Source: Ctena decussata
Lineage: Eukaryota > Mollusca > Bivalvia > Lucinida > Lucinidae
DNA length: 64,000 nucleotides
Reading direction: 5' to 3'
Assembly (NCBI GenBank): GCA_963989385.1
Contig: OZ022502.1
Span: 47,423,454 to 47,487,453, forward strand
Shown here: piece after piece, positions 1-11,670 of the stretch
Position numbering within the stretch: position 1 is the first letter of the stretch
Layout of the letters: each line of letters starts with the position of its first letter
Notes under the pieces: model-generated
Told to the model about the DNA's origin: nothing
Seen by the model: the letters and a program-made list of their open reading frames with translations, nothing else
The model's database searches: none
Position numbers and translations under genes: made by a program

Positions 1-786
1 TTGTGTTGGCAAGAAAAATAACACGTATATTCAGAGGCCAATTGTTGTGCTCCATATCCATGGCATTATAACTCATCGAGTGTAATGTAAATGTGAAGGT
101 TCAGGAAAATATTATAAAAGGGAAAGGATATAGCCTCCATCCCTTTATAACAAAAAGATAAAAAATGCCAAGGGCAAGCTACTCATCACTTAGGAGTCTA
201 GAGATTGGTTTCTTAATTGTCAACATTTTTATTAACAAGATGAGCGCACGTGTGAAGCTTCGTGAAAATATTTCGGAGGGCTAAGAAATCTTGCCAAGGT
301 TGCTACATGTAACTCACAAAGTAAGACATCAAGGGTTGTGTTTCTTATTTAGGAAATTCGTCGAATAAAGATATATGCATGTATGAAATTTCTTGAAAAT
401 ATTTTAAAGAGTTAAGGAGCTATAATTTGGACAAGATATATTTGCCAAGGGCTGAAAACTAAAATACAAAAATAAAAAGATGTCGGTCTTGTTCAAGCCA
501 CCTTGTCTAAATAAGTTGAATGCATATGTGAAGTTTTTGATGTAGCTATCTCAAACGAAAACGAAGTTATAGCCTGACATAAATTCAATCTTTTGAAAAA
601 TGATCTTTATCAGTTAAAAACATTTAACTCAGAAAGCAGTTAAGCTATAATTTTTATTTTGTATGCGACATATTGTTTGCATAAGGCAAACATATCTATG
701 AGGTTTAATAAGTTTCTACTGTTACATAAAAGATAAAATTCCAAAGTAAGCACGTTTGATACAGTTGTACTGCAATTATTTTTTAG
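1..786 (+). other. 5' flanking intron with degenerate ~145-bp tandem repeat
   Basis: No coding exon is recognised before the acceptor at 786. A motif like gtgaagnttcntgaaaatat recurs near 92, 249, 384 and 528, spaced 135-157 bp. This is a decayed tandem array similar in style to the Helentron-type core repeats elsewhere in the window. Confidence 0.5.
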
Positions 787-934
787 GCTGGAATCGCAAC
801 AGAAAAGCTCAGCATAGCACTTGAACCAGAAGCAGCCTCCATTTTCTGTCGTCATTTACCTGTGGAAAAGTCCCACAACGAATCCATTGCTAGTTTCCCA
901 GCCGGCGTTAAGTACATGGTCCTCGATGCAGGAG
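787..934 (+). CDS. HSPA12-like: HSPA12-like (atypical Hsp70) internal exon
   Basis: This is an internal coding exon of an HSPA12-family protein, an atypical Hsp70 with an actin/Hsp70-type ATPase fold and no canonical peptide-binding domain. The acceptor AG is at 785-786 after a T-rich tract. The exon reads 49 codons and ends in phase 1 before donor gtaaac. It encodes AGIATEKLSIALEPEAASIF near its start; the conserved EPEAAS block is typical of HSPA12 members. It ends with VLDAGG, the first half of the phosphate-binding loop completed by the next exon. Earlier exons with the N-terminal phosphate-1 loop are not in this window, so the gene is partial here. Family assignment is from recognised motifs; which HSPA12 paralogue it is cannot be told. 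Confidence 0.88.
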
Positions 935-1256
935 GTAAACATGACATGATTTCATTTTTACAAATCAGTTACATGCCCTGATTACTTTGGTATATGTCCG
1001 TCCATATACTGATTGATCCAACGATTTCTTGCACACCATCTGAGGATGTCCGCCAGTTTCGCCTGTACCAATAATTCGTCTCTCTCTCATGACCAGCAAA
1101 ATTACGTTTAGTCGAAGGAGTTCACCTGACGTAGGTATTTTAGCTAATGACATTAAAAAGATAGGAAAAATGACGTTAAATTACGTTACGCCTGACGTAA
1201 AGTAAAGAACCGGTCATCAGTCGTTGATAGCGTCTGCTCAGCTTCTTCGACTTTTT

Positions 1257-3522
1257 AGCTCACCTGAGCCGAAGGCTCAGAGGTGAGCTTATTGGATGGG
1301 AGTCGAGCCGTCGTCCTCCGTGCGTCCGTGCGTGCGTCAACACTTTCAAACATAAATATCTCAGAGACCAGTGGGCCGATCGCAATCAAATTTAATCTGA
1401 AGCATCATTGGGGTGCGGAAAAGGCTGCATTAGGTTTTGGTGCCGATCAGCTCAGAACTCTGGTTTCCATGGCAACAGATAGCCCCTATGGGGTTATAAT
1501 GGGGAAAACGGCGTCATCGCGTTTTCTCGAGTGTTTTTGATTAGATCCTCATCATACTTGCAGGTAATGATGACATACACAAGAGCTTGGATGAGTTTGA
1601 AATTTGGCCGGATTCGAGCACAGACTACGGAGTTAGCTGCCCTTGAGCGTTTGAAAAAAATCCCATAGGGTTATAATGGGGAAAATGGCGTCATCACGTT
1701 TTCTCAACTGTTTTTGCTTAGATCCTTATCATACTTGCATGTAATGATGACATACATAAGAGCTTGGATGAGTTCGAAATTTAGCCGGATTCGAGCACAG
1801 ACTACGGAGTTAGCTGCCCTTGAGCGTTTGAAAAAAACCCCATAGTGTTATAATGGAGAAAACAACTTCATCACATATTTTTAGAAAAACTTTGTCATCG
1901 CTCTATTGCCTACATTTCTCAACGGATTTTAAAATAACTTCACACAAATGCAGGGCATGACAATATCTCGAGCAAGTTTGACTTTCAGGATGCTGCGCCC
2001 AAGGCCAAGGTCACTGTGGTTATTTTTAGAAAACCTTTGTCAGCGCTCTAGCACCTACATTTCTCAGCAGATTTTAAAATAACTTCACACAAATGTAGGG
2101 CGTGACAATATCTCGAGCAAGTTCGACTTTCAGGATACTGCGCCCAAGGTCAAGGTCACTGTGGCTATTTATAGAAAAAACTTTGTCAGCGCTCTAGCAC
2201 CTACCTTTCTCAATGGATTTTAAAATAAGTTCACACAACTGTAGGGCATGACAATATCTGGAACAAGTTTGACTTTCAGGGTGCTGTGCCAAAGGTCAAG
2301 GTCACTGTGGCTATTTTTAGATAAACTTTGTCATCGCCCTAGCACCTTCATTTCTCCATGGATTTTAAAATAACTTGACACAGATGTAGGGTATGACAAT
2401 ATCTCAAGCAAATTCGACTTCCAGGGTGCTGCGCCTAAGGTCAAGGTCACTGTGGCTATTTTTAGAAAAACTTTGTCAGCGCTCTAGCACCTACATTTCT
2501 CAATGGATTTTAAAACAACTTCATACAAATGTAGGGCATGACAATATCTCGAGCAAGTTCGACTTTCAGGGTGCTATGCCCAAGGTCAAGGTCACTGTGG
2601 CTATTTTTAGAAAAACTTTGTCATCGCCCTAGCACCTTCATTTCTCAATGGATTTTGAAATAACTTGACACAAATGTAGGGTATGACAATATCTCAAGCA
2701 AGTTTGACTTTCAGGATGCTGCGCCCAAGGTCAAGGTCACTGTGGCTATTTTAGAAAAACTTTGTCATCGCTCTAGCACCTACATTTCTCAACGGATTTG
2801 TCATCGCTCTAGCACCTACATTTCTCAACGGATTCTAGAATAATATCACATAAATGTAGGGCATGACAATATCTCGAGCAAGTTTGACTTTCAGGGTGCT
2901 GCAATCAAGGATTTTGATTAGATCCTTATCATACTTGCAGGTAATGATGACATACATAACAGCTTGGATGAGTTCGAAATTTGGCCGGATTCGAGCACAG
3001 ACTACGGAGTTAGCTGCCCTTGAGCGTTTGAAAAAAATCCCATAGTGTTATAATGGAGAAAACAACATCATCACATTTTCATTTTTCATCGGATCCTCTT
3101 CATACTTGCAGGTAATGAGGATATGCATAAAAGCTTGGAATAATTAGCATTTCGGCTAGATCTCACTGCTGACTATGGAGAACCTGCCCTGAGCATCCAA
3201 AAAATCAATGTCGCCACTTTTTCTTGGTTTTTACTGATCCGATCCTTTTCAAACTTGCAGGTAATGAGGAAATGCATAATATCTTAAACAAGTTCAAATT
3301 TTGGCCAGATCAGGCCAACCACTACGAAGTTAGCTGCCCTTGACAGCTCTGTCTATTGTGCTCTTGATCGGATACTTTTTAAACTTGCATATATTAAATG
3401 AGGGCATACATAATGTTTTGGATGAGTTTAATTTTCAGCATGATTGAACCACTGACTGTGGAGTTAGCTGCCCTTGAGCATCTTAAATATCCCTATAGGT
3501 TTACAGTGTCTCTCAGGTGAGC
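1257..3522 (-). mobile_element. Helentron/pearl-like non-autonomous element, reverse orientation
   Basis: The left edge is a hairpin at 1257-1290 (AGCTCACCT-GAGCC, loop gaa, GGCTC-ag-AGGTGAGCT). Next comes a CGTCC/GTGCGTCC microsatellite-like stretch, the complement of ACGG type. At the right edge, CTCAGGTGAGC (3512-3522) is the inverted repeat of GCTCACCTGAG near the left edge. The core has ~178-bp units (about 1545-1850, again at 2920-3060) and about seven ~145-bp units (1880-2915), each with gtcaaggtcactgtgg. A short 35-bp internal duplication lies near 2780-2830. Hairpin, microsatellite, tandem core and subterminal inverted repeats match the general plan of bivalve pearl/Helentron-associated elements. 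No protein is encoded; the 85-codon frame at 1283-1540 is not one. Confidence 0.72.
1880..2915. repeat. ~145-bp tandem core repeat carrying AAGGTCAAGGTCA
   Basis: About seven imperfect units are marked by atgacaatatctcgagcaag near 1957, 2102, 2248, 2393, 2539, 2683 and 2863. Five carry a perfect AAGGTCAAGGTCA (2146, 2292, 2437, 2582, 2737) and one a variant. On the other strand the unit is clearly homologous to the core monomers at 34.86-35.56 kb. Confidence 0.8.
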
Positions 3523-5635
3523 AGTTGTTGCCCTTTGGGCTACTTGTTTAGAAACCTCTAAAATGATTAAATACTGCAAGTTAAATCACACCCATTAGAA
3601 TTAGTTTGGTAATTTGAGATAGAACCCGGTATGATAAGAGCCGTTTGTATCCTCCATCCAAATTCTCTTAAACGTGCAAGGGTTGCATTTCTTATCGTCA
3701 GTGCATATGGGAACAAGCAGAAATACATGTAATATGTTTCGCCTTTGTAGAATTTCAGAAAAAGATGATTTCTGATATGCCTAAGTATGTTGTTCTAAAC
3801 ATATCAAGGAAATTTGAAAGAAAAAATGAGTTAAATAGATTTTTCTTTAAGGAAATATGAAAATAGTTTTTGAAAGCTCTTGATAGCAGAATTTTAATGA
3901 AATGCTTATACGTTGGATAATAGCGATAACCACCTGCACAAAACCTGTCTAGGTACCCCATTTACTCAAGTCTGTAAGCTTACAGACGCTAGCCAAACAT
4001 TCCAACAGATAAAAATAAAGTGTGCCAAATAATTCCTTTTGGCCTACCTAAGAAAATGAATACCGCAAACTTACGTTTATTTCGTCTATAGCCGGAGATA
4101 TGGGCACTTTTATGTAGAGAAAACTTGGAAAATGTTCCGAAAGCTGTAAATTTGGTTACAAAAAGGTTGAAAATAAACAAAGAGCCCGGGTTGATCAACT
4201 TATCACAAACTATGTCTAAATGTGCAGAGTCATGTAAAATGAAAATGAAGAGATGACGGTTAGCAAGCTTGGCATCAGAATCTATCTGCTTACACCATGT
4301 GTCTCAGTCACTGGATATTCTACAATCGTTTTCTTCACCATTGTTTTACTGCATATAGGCAAAGTAAAAAGATAGGCAATGATCAGGAATTAATACAATC
4401 AAATCCCACATTCCGCTCTCAAAACCAATAGGGAAAGAAGCACATACACACAGAAATTGACACAAGTGTACGAAAGACACGCCGCACAGTAAACCGAATG
4501 AGCAGCCCTTTCCCAAACAGATGGTAATTCAGCTACCCCCAAAAACAGCATCAACATGTATGTTTACTTATTTTTATTTTAATTCTAAAACAAAACAAAA
4601 CAGAAGCTCAAAGACCTTAAACAAGCGGCACAGCACAATATAACATCAAGGAACCGCAACAGAAGAATCGCATTGGAACGGTCAGCAAAAGATTACTGGT
4701 CTTCAAAACAAGAGTATACAGATATGTCTTCCAAACGAAGGTTGTCTTGCAGGAGGATGTTTACTAGAATTAAAATCTGAAATAGTTCCTTCAAGAGCAG
4801 AGAATACATTCAGAAGAAGGAACATGGGCCAGACTACGTAGTTTCGGCTAATAAAGCCTCGTCAGTGACCCTGGTAATATCTGGTGACGAAACCAGAGAC
4901 AGCATACTGTAATTTCTTAATTTTAATTGGGCAGTCGATTCAAAGACTGATTAGTATCAAAAAGGATCAAAATAATATAAAAGACGATGATCTAGAATAA
5001 TAGTCTAAATCGATCTCAAATTTTAGATTTCTCAGAATATATCCTCTGATCTCAAAGGACGAAAATATAATATAATCTGCACTATGGATGATGTACGGGG
5101 AGACTTTTTAAGGCCGCCACACGGCACAACACCAGCTGCAGAAACCTTCACAAAATATACAAGGTACATTGATATTTTGTTTTCTACTGTTTTCTAAAAG
5201 GCGGTAGAAAACAAATCACTGTGTGTCTTACCTATAAAATTACTCGGATATATAAAGATTTCCAGCGTTCAAGTTTTGCATGATAGCTCTTATTTTGAAG
5301 ACGTATCTATATCTCGTACTCAACAACACGGGTAAAAGTGCGATTTAGTCTTATAAATGTAGGTCAATTCTACAGCTGTAACAGTGGGACCTAAAATTAC
5401 GATGGGTCGGTCAGGGCTACCGTTACACAAAACCAGCCGTACTTTTCTATTATTTCAAAACGCTAATATTCTTGAATATTTCAATGCTCGTCAGGCTAAA
5501 ATTAATGAAATATGAACTATTGAAATATAAACCACTGATGCATACATTAAGCTAGGAGTGACTTTTTTTATTAGTAAGTGGATGGGGAGGAGCGCGCAGT
5601 TATTTTCTTCTTCACGAATCATCATTTAACTTCGT
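3523..5635. other. intron sequence with two dispersed-repeat relics
   Basis: No gene is seen. 4375-4580 resembles 32315-32530 (shared words cccacattccgctctcaaa / cccatatcccgctctcaaa and taancncgaatgarcar). 4775-5005 resembles 57055-57290 (shared tccttcaagagcagag and ggaacatgggcca). A word like aacagaagaatcgcattgga at 4658 is related to the dispersed repeat at 11671-12034 in reverse. Confidence 0.5.
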
Positions 5636-5639
5636 GTTG

Positions 5640-5780
5640 AAGGGGTCATAAATTATGACCCGGGTCAACTTTTCTGTAAAAATAATGACCGGGGGTCGTT
5701 ATTCTATGGGGTCAAACTTTTTCGAGTGGGTCGTTTTACTTCGGGTGGGGGAGTCATAATATTATGACCCAGGCGGGGTC
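5640..5780. repeat. gtcataa-palindrome repeat
   Basis: Short palindromes GGGTCATAaatTATGACCC (about 5643-5661) and GTCATAATATTATGAC (about 5753-5768) bracket three degenerate GGGGTC-containing words. It looks like a small foldback repeat. No coding content. Confidence 0.45.
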
Positions 5781-7811
5781 TTTGTTTTATTGGGGTGACT
5801 TTACTTCGTTACACTGGCTATCAGAAAACTGGCATGGTCATTTTCATATAAATAGACACGTGCAAACTGTTGTGGTTGGCTAAGCTCCCTTCGGGGAGCA
5901 TATAAGTGTCTTGGGTGTGAGGTGCGGGCAGAAAAATCCGTCACGAAGGTCACTGTTGATAGTCGAGTAATGCCAAACAGTGATCCCGACCGCACCTCAT
6001 ACCCATGATAGATATGTTCCTGCATACCTTATGATTTACAGCGTTTGATTTTAAAATATGGCAAGGTAAATGAAAAGGCAATGACCAGAAACAGGCACCA
6101 TGGATTTCAACATCCTAAACACCTAATCGGAAATGGAAACAAAACGGATAGCATACAAAGCAAAAGAAGACAAACGAAGAACTATGAAGTCAGCGCTTTC
6201 CCGGAAAAATAAATGATTCCCGCGATGCTATCCTAAATAATGTACAAATAGTCAAAGAATAATACATGCAGAAAACCAATAAACAATTTTATCATATGAC
6301 GTCGCATCTTGGAGTGTAATAAAGCCATGCATTAAAAACGATAATCAACTAGTGGATTAAACATGCAAATTACGTCGTAACGTTATGCGTTGACGCCCAT
6401 GAAAACCTCGCGTTTTCTTATGACAAAATCGTGACGTTTAAGTGCAAAATTTGCTAACGAAATGCAATTTTAGTGTCATATGATCAACAGAATCTTGCAT
6501 TCGTGCTCATGAATCATTGAATTTATTAAACTCGTCGGGGAAAACCGATAAGATGCGAGTAAACCACAACAGAAGCACCGCCTTGGAATGGTAAGTTATA
6601 CATCACTGGGGAGGGTAGTTGGTTTTACTCGCGGGTAACCCTCTCGCTGGATTCTCTTGTGGTGCATAAACATATTCTAAAATAGGAACACACTTTTGTC
6701 AACATTCGACCCATATAAACCAAACGTGAATAGAAACAATCTCTGTCACACTACTTTCTACCAAATCGGAGATCCCACATCATGCAGTTCGTAAAACATA
6801 GAGGACGCAGAAAGTGTTAAAGGCATGAAGAAATTTATAAAATATTAAGAGAACGTTATGCTTGGTTTGCATCATAACAGTTGTTGAAAAGTGTTTCAAT
6901 ACTTGTTGCAGTGTCGTTTGCATTTAAGGAGACTCCTAGGTAATAGAAAGGAAAAGTGTTTTTAAATTCAGCGAAAACAAAATCATTGTCTCTAACTAAC
7001 TGTTCCCCAGGATTATAGGCATGGCGAGTATATTATGATAGACCGCTTACTACTCACACCTCAGTTTACAGGTTCATGTCTTTTTACATGTAGCTAAAGA
7101 TTACGGATTTGATTTCCCTTTCACATTATTTTACGATTTTTTCTACGAATATACGAGTTTAGACATATGCCTTTGGCACTTAGACAATTTCATCTAAAAG
7201 CCACAATAATATCAACTGAAGTTTTCATTCATAATAAAGCTTACAGGATTTGAGTTAAGTTATAATTTTGAACTATGGGAATCAAAAGAACTCAAAACCG
7301 TAAGCGGGAAAACAAGTCTTTAGTCTGTTTTGTATAGGTTGAAATGTCTTCAGTCTGTATAGGTTGGTCTACTTTATATATATTTTAGGCATTCCTTATT
7401 ATACCCTATGAATTTCCATTACAGAATATATAAAGTAATTAAGTAAATTGTTCTGCATAAGAAATTTTGCTTTGGCTGTATTTGCGACTGGAAAAATATT
7501 TTGTACTTAACTTGAGTCATTATAACTTTTTGTTTATAAAGACATGTAAGTATAGATCTTAAATCTGGATTTTTTATTGTTTGTACTTTATTTTTATAAA
7601 TAAATAGGTGAAAGGCATATGTAATGTTTGAAAGTCAATGTCTCCACTACATTTGGGGATCTTTTAAATTACATCATTTTGTCATCTAGTCGGCATTTTT
7701 GATCTACATTTCAATGTTCATTATGCGAGGAACTGCATGCTAGCTACTTTTTTTTTCTTTTTTTTTTTTGCATAGGAGCATCCTACATAATAAATTCCGT
7801 TTCTTATACAG
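5781..7811. other. intron sequence without recognised genes
   Basis: No exon is recognised. A 74-codon minus-strand frame (5801-6025) has no recognised similarity. Around 6555-6660 the words accgccttggaatgg and tgggg belong to the same dispersed repeat family as 11671-12034 and 52227-52596, in reverse. The rest is AT-rich with a T-rich tract just before the splice acceptor. Confidence 0.45.
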
Positions 7812-8878
7812 GTGGAACGATTGATATAACTGTTCACCAGGTAACACAGTCCGGCGGACTTAAAGAGATGCATGCTGCAAGTGGTGGTGGATGGGGTGGC
7901 ATACTTGTAGATTACGCCTTTAAAGACCTGCTGATAGAATTGTTTGGTGAGGACGTATATTCAATATTCGTCGACAAATATACGGAAGATTGGTTAGATT
8001 TATGGAGAACATTCGAAAGCAAGAAAAAAACCATTGACCCCTTAAACACTGCGTCAACCAAAATGAGGCTTCCAGTATCATTGCTGAAGCTTTACAAAAA
8101 AGAAACAGGACTTGAATTCGAAGATATGATAGATAGTTCAAAATATTCGTCAAGAATTGAAATACGTGGAGGAGACAAAGTCCGATTTGACCACATAATA
8201 ATGAAAAGGCTGTTCAACGACTCAATCACTACGACAATTGCACACATCACGGCAATATTACGTGAGAAAAAGTCAAGCGATATAAAAGCAATTCTGATGG
8301 TTGGCGGGTTTTCTGAATCACCAATGCTACAAGATGCAGTCAAAAGAGAGTTTAGACATTTAACGGTGATCATACCAAGAGAAGCGTCATCATCAGTTCT
8401 TCGTGGGGCTGTCGCCTTCGGTCATAATCCTAAATCTATATCTCAACGAGTGTTAAAAAAGACATATGGTATTGAAACTACTAGCAGATTTAAAGAAGGG
8501 GTGCATCCAGAGCGCCTTAAGCGATTAAAACACAATGAAGAGAGATGCTACAAGATATTCAGCAAGCACGTAGAGATAGATCAGGCTGTAAATGTTGGAG
8601 AGCCTCAGATAGAAAAATTCTATGAGCCGCTCAGGAGAAGCCAACGACGTATAAAATTTCCTGTCTTTGCATCTAACTTGAAAGACCCTCTATACACAGA
8701 CCACTGTTGTGAATGCTTAGGTGAATTCATAGTTGATATTTCTAATTTGCCAGAAGATTTAGAAAGACAGAAAAAGAAAGTTTTCGTGAGCCTGACATTC
8801 AGTGGAACAGAAATAACAGCAACTGCACGAGTGAAAGAAACTGATGAAGAAACGTCCGCGACTTTTGACTTCTTATAA
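7812..8878 (+). CDS. HSPA12-like: HSPA12-like (atypical Hsp70) terminal exon
   Basis: This is the last coding exon, entered in phase 1 after acceptor cttatacag and ended by TAA at 8876-8878; two more in-frame TAA codons follow at once. Joined to 787-934 it restores DAGGGTIDITVHQ, the phosphate-2 motif of the Hsp70/actin ATPase fold. About 354 codons follow. Landmarks in order are GGGWGG, a long helical stretch with FESKKK, the adenosine-binding block LMVGGFSESPMLQ, the connect-2-like LRGAVAFGHNP, RVLKKTYGIET, and a beta-rich C-terminal tail ending ATFDFL. The visible protein is about 404 residues; human HSPA12A is about 675, so roughly the N-terminal third is missing upstream. No frameshift or premature stop is seen, so the exon looks intact. 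The molecular role of bivalve HSPA12 proteins is poorly defined; a stress or immune role is only a family-level suggestion. Confidence 0.93.
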
Positions 8879-9535
8879 TAATAATCGGTCGTCATAAGAT
8901 TCCATTCGGTTGTGATTGTGTTTGTTTTTCTATTTGTTTCAAAATTGGTAATCAACAATGTAGCCAAAAATGCACTTACAGTCAAACTGATATGTGAAGA
9001 CGGGCTGGAAATAATTGGATTAGATACATGGAACGATGTTACAAAGGGTTTCACAATCTTGGATGCAACGGCTATGGAGCGCGAATCTCGGAAGTTCCGC
9101 ATTTCAATGAAACTTCAAATGGCATGATGTACAATGTACAATATGTAAATATACGGAATCAGTGAAGTAGAGTTTTATTTGTTTGGATAAGAAATAGGCG
9201 CGGGCGAATCATTAGATTTAAGAAAACAAAATACCATGCTGGCTATGCAGAGATCAGTGGCAGTACCACTGACAGGATAAACAGGTTTTATCCTTTTCTG
9301 CATGGAAGTTTTTAATTATCTGAGTCGGTTGTTCAAAGCATCGTTAACTTAGTGAAGTCGTTAGTCAAAAATTCATGTCTTCCCGTATACTTTAAATCAA
9401 GTGTGCTATAACTTTTTGCTCTGTTGAAGCTCCTTACAATATTTTCTACAAAATATGGCAGTATTTTGGCACACAATATGTTTAAAAAGGATTTCTGACA
9501 GCATCTGAGCAAATTCCCCTAGTTTTCAAGACATA
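8879..9535 (+). other. presumed 3' UTR and downstream flank of the HSPA12-like gene
   Basis: After three consecutive in-frame TAA codons the same frame stays open to 9125, without recognised similarity. No AATAAA was seen close behind the stop; the first found is at 9818-9823, inside the next repeat. The transcript end is therefore not defined. Confidence 0.4.
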
Positions 9536-9539
9536 ATTG

Positions 9540-11012
9540 CTGCTTACTCGAGGTGAAAAATGAAAACATTGGCACTAGTATGTAGACATACGCATTATAA
9601 AGGAGTTATAACAGCGATTCTGAAAAAAATATCTTGCCTACAAACTAACTTAAACCGATTTTATAAGGAGGAGTAAGTGAAATTTTCGTAAAATAGGTTC
9701 ATCTTTCAGTTGATGGAGTATTGTGAAGCTTTGTTTGATAAATATGCGAAGATTGAGGTACACACTACAGTTACTTAATGTATGCAGCATTTTAAAACAA
9801 TACAAAATGATTAAAACAATAAAATGATTAGAATTTTAGCCTGGTTTTAGATAAAAAGGGTGTAATTACCCCACCAACGTTTCAGTTTTTCAGTTATGGA
9901 GTGTCTCCCATCCCTCCCCCCCCACACACACACACAACCCCCACGTGCCTCAGGTTGCTACTCATATATAATGTGTACTATGATAGTACAAGCATACATG
10001 CATAGTGGCTAGCACAGGCACGGGGTGTCGGGAGAAAAGCATCTTTAAAATCTTTTCCTATTTCCATTAATTTCAATAATAAAATCTGGCTTTTGCCATC
10101 CAAAATTGAAGTCTATATACTAAAAATCAGAATAGAAATTGAAAGCCAATTATGGGAAAGGACCTCTGACGGTTGTAATGTTAATTTGCCTATAGAAATA
10201 GTCAAAATTAAATTTTTTATATACCCAAGAATTTCTTTTGAAATTTGTTGCTCTCAACTTCCCCTAACTGGCCATGAATTTAATTTCTGATTATTTTGCA
10301 CACAGACTTCAATTTTTGGTGGAAAAAGACAAATTTTGTAATTAAACGTAATGGAAACAGGAAAAGTTGTTTAAAGATACTTTCTCCCCCGTGCCTCAGC
10401 TAGCCACTTTGCATGTATGTGTGTACTATCATAATACACATACATGCAAAGTGGCTAGCTGAGGCACGGGGGGGGGGGGGGGAAGATAGTCTACTGCTGA
10501 AAAACTGAAAATGTGGGTGGGGTACTTACACCCTTTATATCTAAAAATAGGCTAAAGTCCTTAGTACTGAAAAAATATTGCATAATATCAGTAACAGTAG
10601 TGTGTACGTCAGATTTAGCATAGTTATCAATTAAGAATTCGATATCTTAGAAAACCAAATAAATGGACTTATTTTCAGAGACTGAAAAATTCACATACCC
10701 CTCTTGATAGATTTGGTCTATGATAGTCTAGAGGCATGATATTTTTTTCAAAATCACTGTTAAAATGTCTTTATAGTACACAAGGCTACATATTAATGCC
10801 AAATATTTCAACTTTTGCTGCCTGAGGAAGGTGCAGTAATTTGCCGAAAAATGGGCAAATATGCATTGATACTGTCAGAGGTCCTTTAATGCAACAGATA
10901 TATAGAGAAATCCTTGGGTAATTACTATATTAAAAATATATTTGTGACTAACTATATAGGCAAATTTACATAACAACTGTCAGAGGTCCTGTAACGTCTC
11001 GTTAACTATATA
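9540..11012 (+). mobile_element. outer, older copy of a GGACCTCTGAC-ended hairpin element (interrupted)
   Basis: The flanks of the inner element (9540-10157 and 10887-11012) read through as one degenerate copy of the 47248-47969 element, in the same orientation. Shared blocks include the Tnagacttgnngtact region, ctaacttaaaccgatttta, a degenerate cccacgtgcctcag...gaggcacggggt hairpin, ccaaaattgaagtctat, ccttgggtaattac, and the terminal ctgtcagaggtcct at about 11005. The left terminus is not preserved clearly. Confidence 0.7.
10158..10886 (-). mobile_element. inner 729-bp copy of the GGACCTCTGAC-ended element, nested in 9540-11012
   Basis: It is bounded by AAGGACCTCTGACGGTTGTA on the left and ctgtcagaggtcctt on the right, which are inverted repeats. 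It is the reverse-orientation homologue of 47248-47969. The centre holds a near-perfect hairpin (about 10386-10472) with arms CCCCCGTGCCTCAGCTAGCC / GGCTAGCTGAGGCACGGGGG extended to about 37 bp around a short AT loop. No coding content, so it is non-autonomous. Confidence 0.8.
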
Positions 11013-11149
11013 TCGTTAGTTTTGAACAACCAGGCCCTGACATATTGATATAACATGGTTCGACTGGCGTCAGTGGCTGCAGTTTTTGACACGAAACCTC
11101 ATCTTTGTTTCATCACAGTGATTTAATTTGATTTACTTGCTTTTAAGCT

Positions 11150-11665
11150 CACCGAGCCGAAGGTTTCGGGAGAGCTTATAGGATAGGCAGGCTACGTGGT
11201 CGGTCCGTTCTTCGTCTGTCCGTACATAATTTCTAACGATCTTCTCCTCTGAAATTACTGGAAAAAGCGTAACTAAATTTTGATATGTAGCCTCCAGCGG
11301 TTGGGGAACGAAAAGTAATCCAAACGGTTCTGGTCACATGACCAAAATGGCTGCCACGCCAATATATGAGTCGCGGCGTGACAAAACCAACAAAATGGCA
11401 TGAATGCCCAGCGAAGATCCAGACTAGCCCGGGTCAATGTCTAAATATAATGGTGACCTAGTGTGCTCACAAATCTTCATGTACTCATTAACAAGTAGCA
11501 TCTGGTACGCAGGTACTACCAAATTGGCCAAATGATGGCTTTGGGTCGACATTGACCTGTTTTATGGCAAGGTCAAATATTCTTTCTGGTGCTTTTATAT
11601 GGAAAATGCTAGAACAATGTAAGATAAAATTGTTGATTTTGGCCTAAACGATGGTGTATATATAG
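11150..11665 (-). mobile_element. truncated Helentron-like end with an arm of the TGAGCC palindrome
   Basis: It begins with a hairpin-like agctcaccgagccgaaggtt and a GTCCGTT/CTGTCCG stretch like the edge at 1257, so it is probably the 3' end of a related element in reverse orientation. At about 11367-11430 a single arm of the TGAGCC palindromic family is embedded (gtcgcggcgtgacaaaacca). No matching far end was found. Confidence 0.5.
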
Positions 11666-11670
11666 TCAGC

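Larger units (their letters stand above)
935..7811 (+). other. intron of the HSPA12-like gene
   Basis: A 6.9-kb phase-1 intron between donor gtaaac (935) and acceptor cttatacag (ending 7811). A T-rich tract at 7749-7769 and a pyrimidine-rich run precede the acceptor. It contains a Helentron-like element (1257-3522) and smaller repeat relics. No exon-like reading frame was found in it. Confidence 0.85.

Noticed and set aside
1283..1540. 85-codon frame at the Helentron-like edge
   Set aside because: It runs through the hairpin and microsatellite of the element and the monomer; no protein-like content.
8620..9102. 160-codon antisense frame over the HSPA12 terminal exon
   Set aside because: It overlaps a clearly coding plus-strand exon and has no similarity of its own; it is an antisense shadow.
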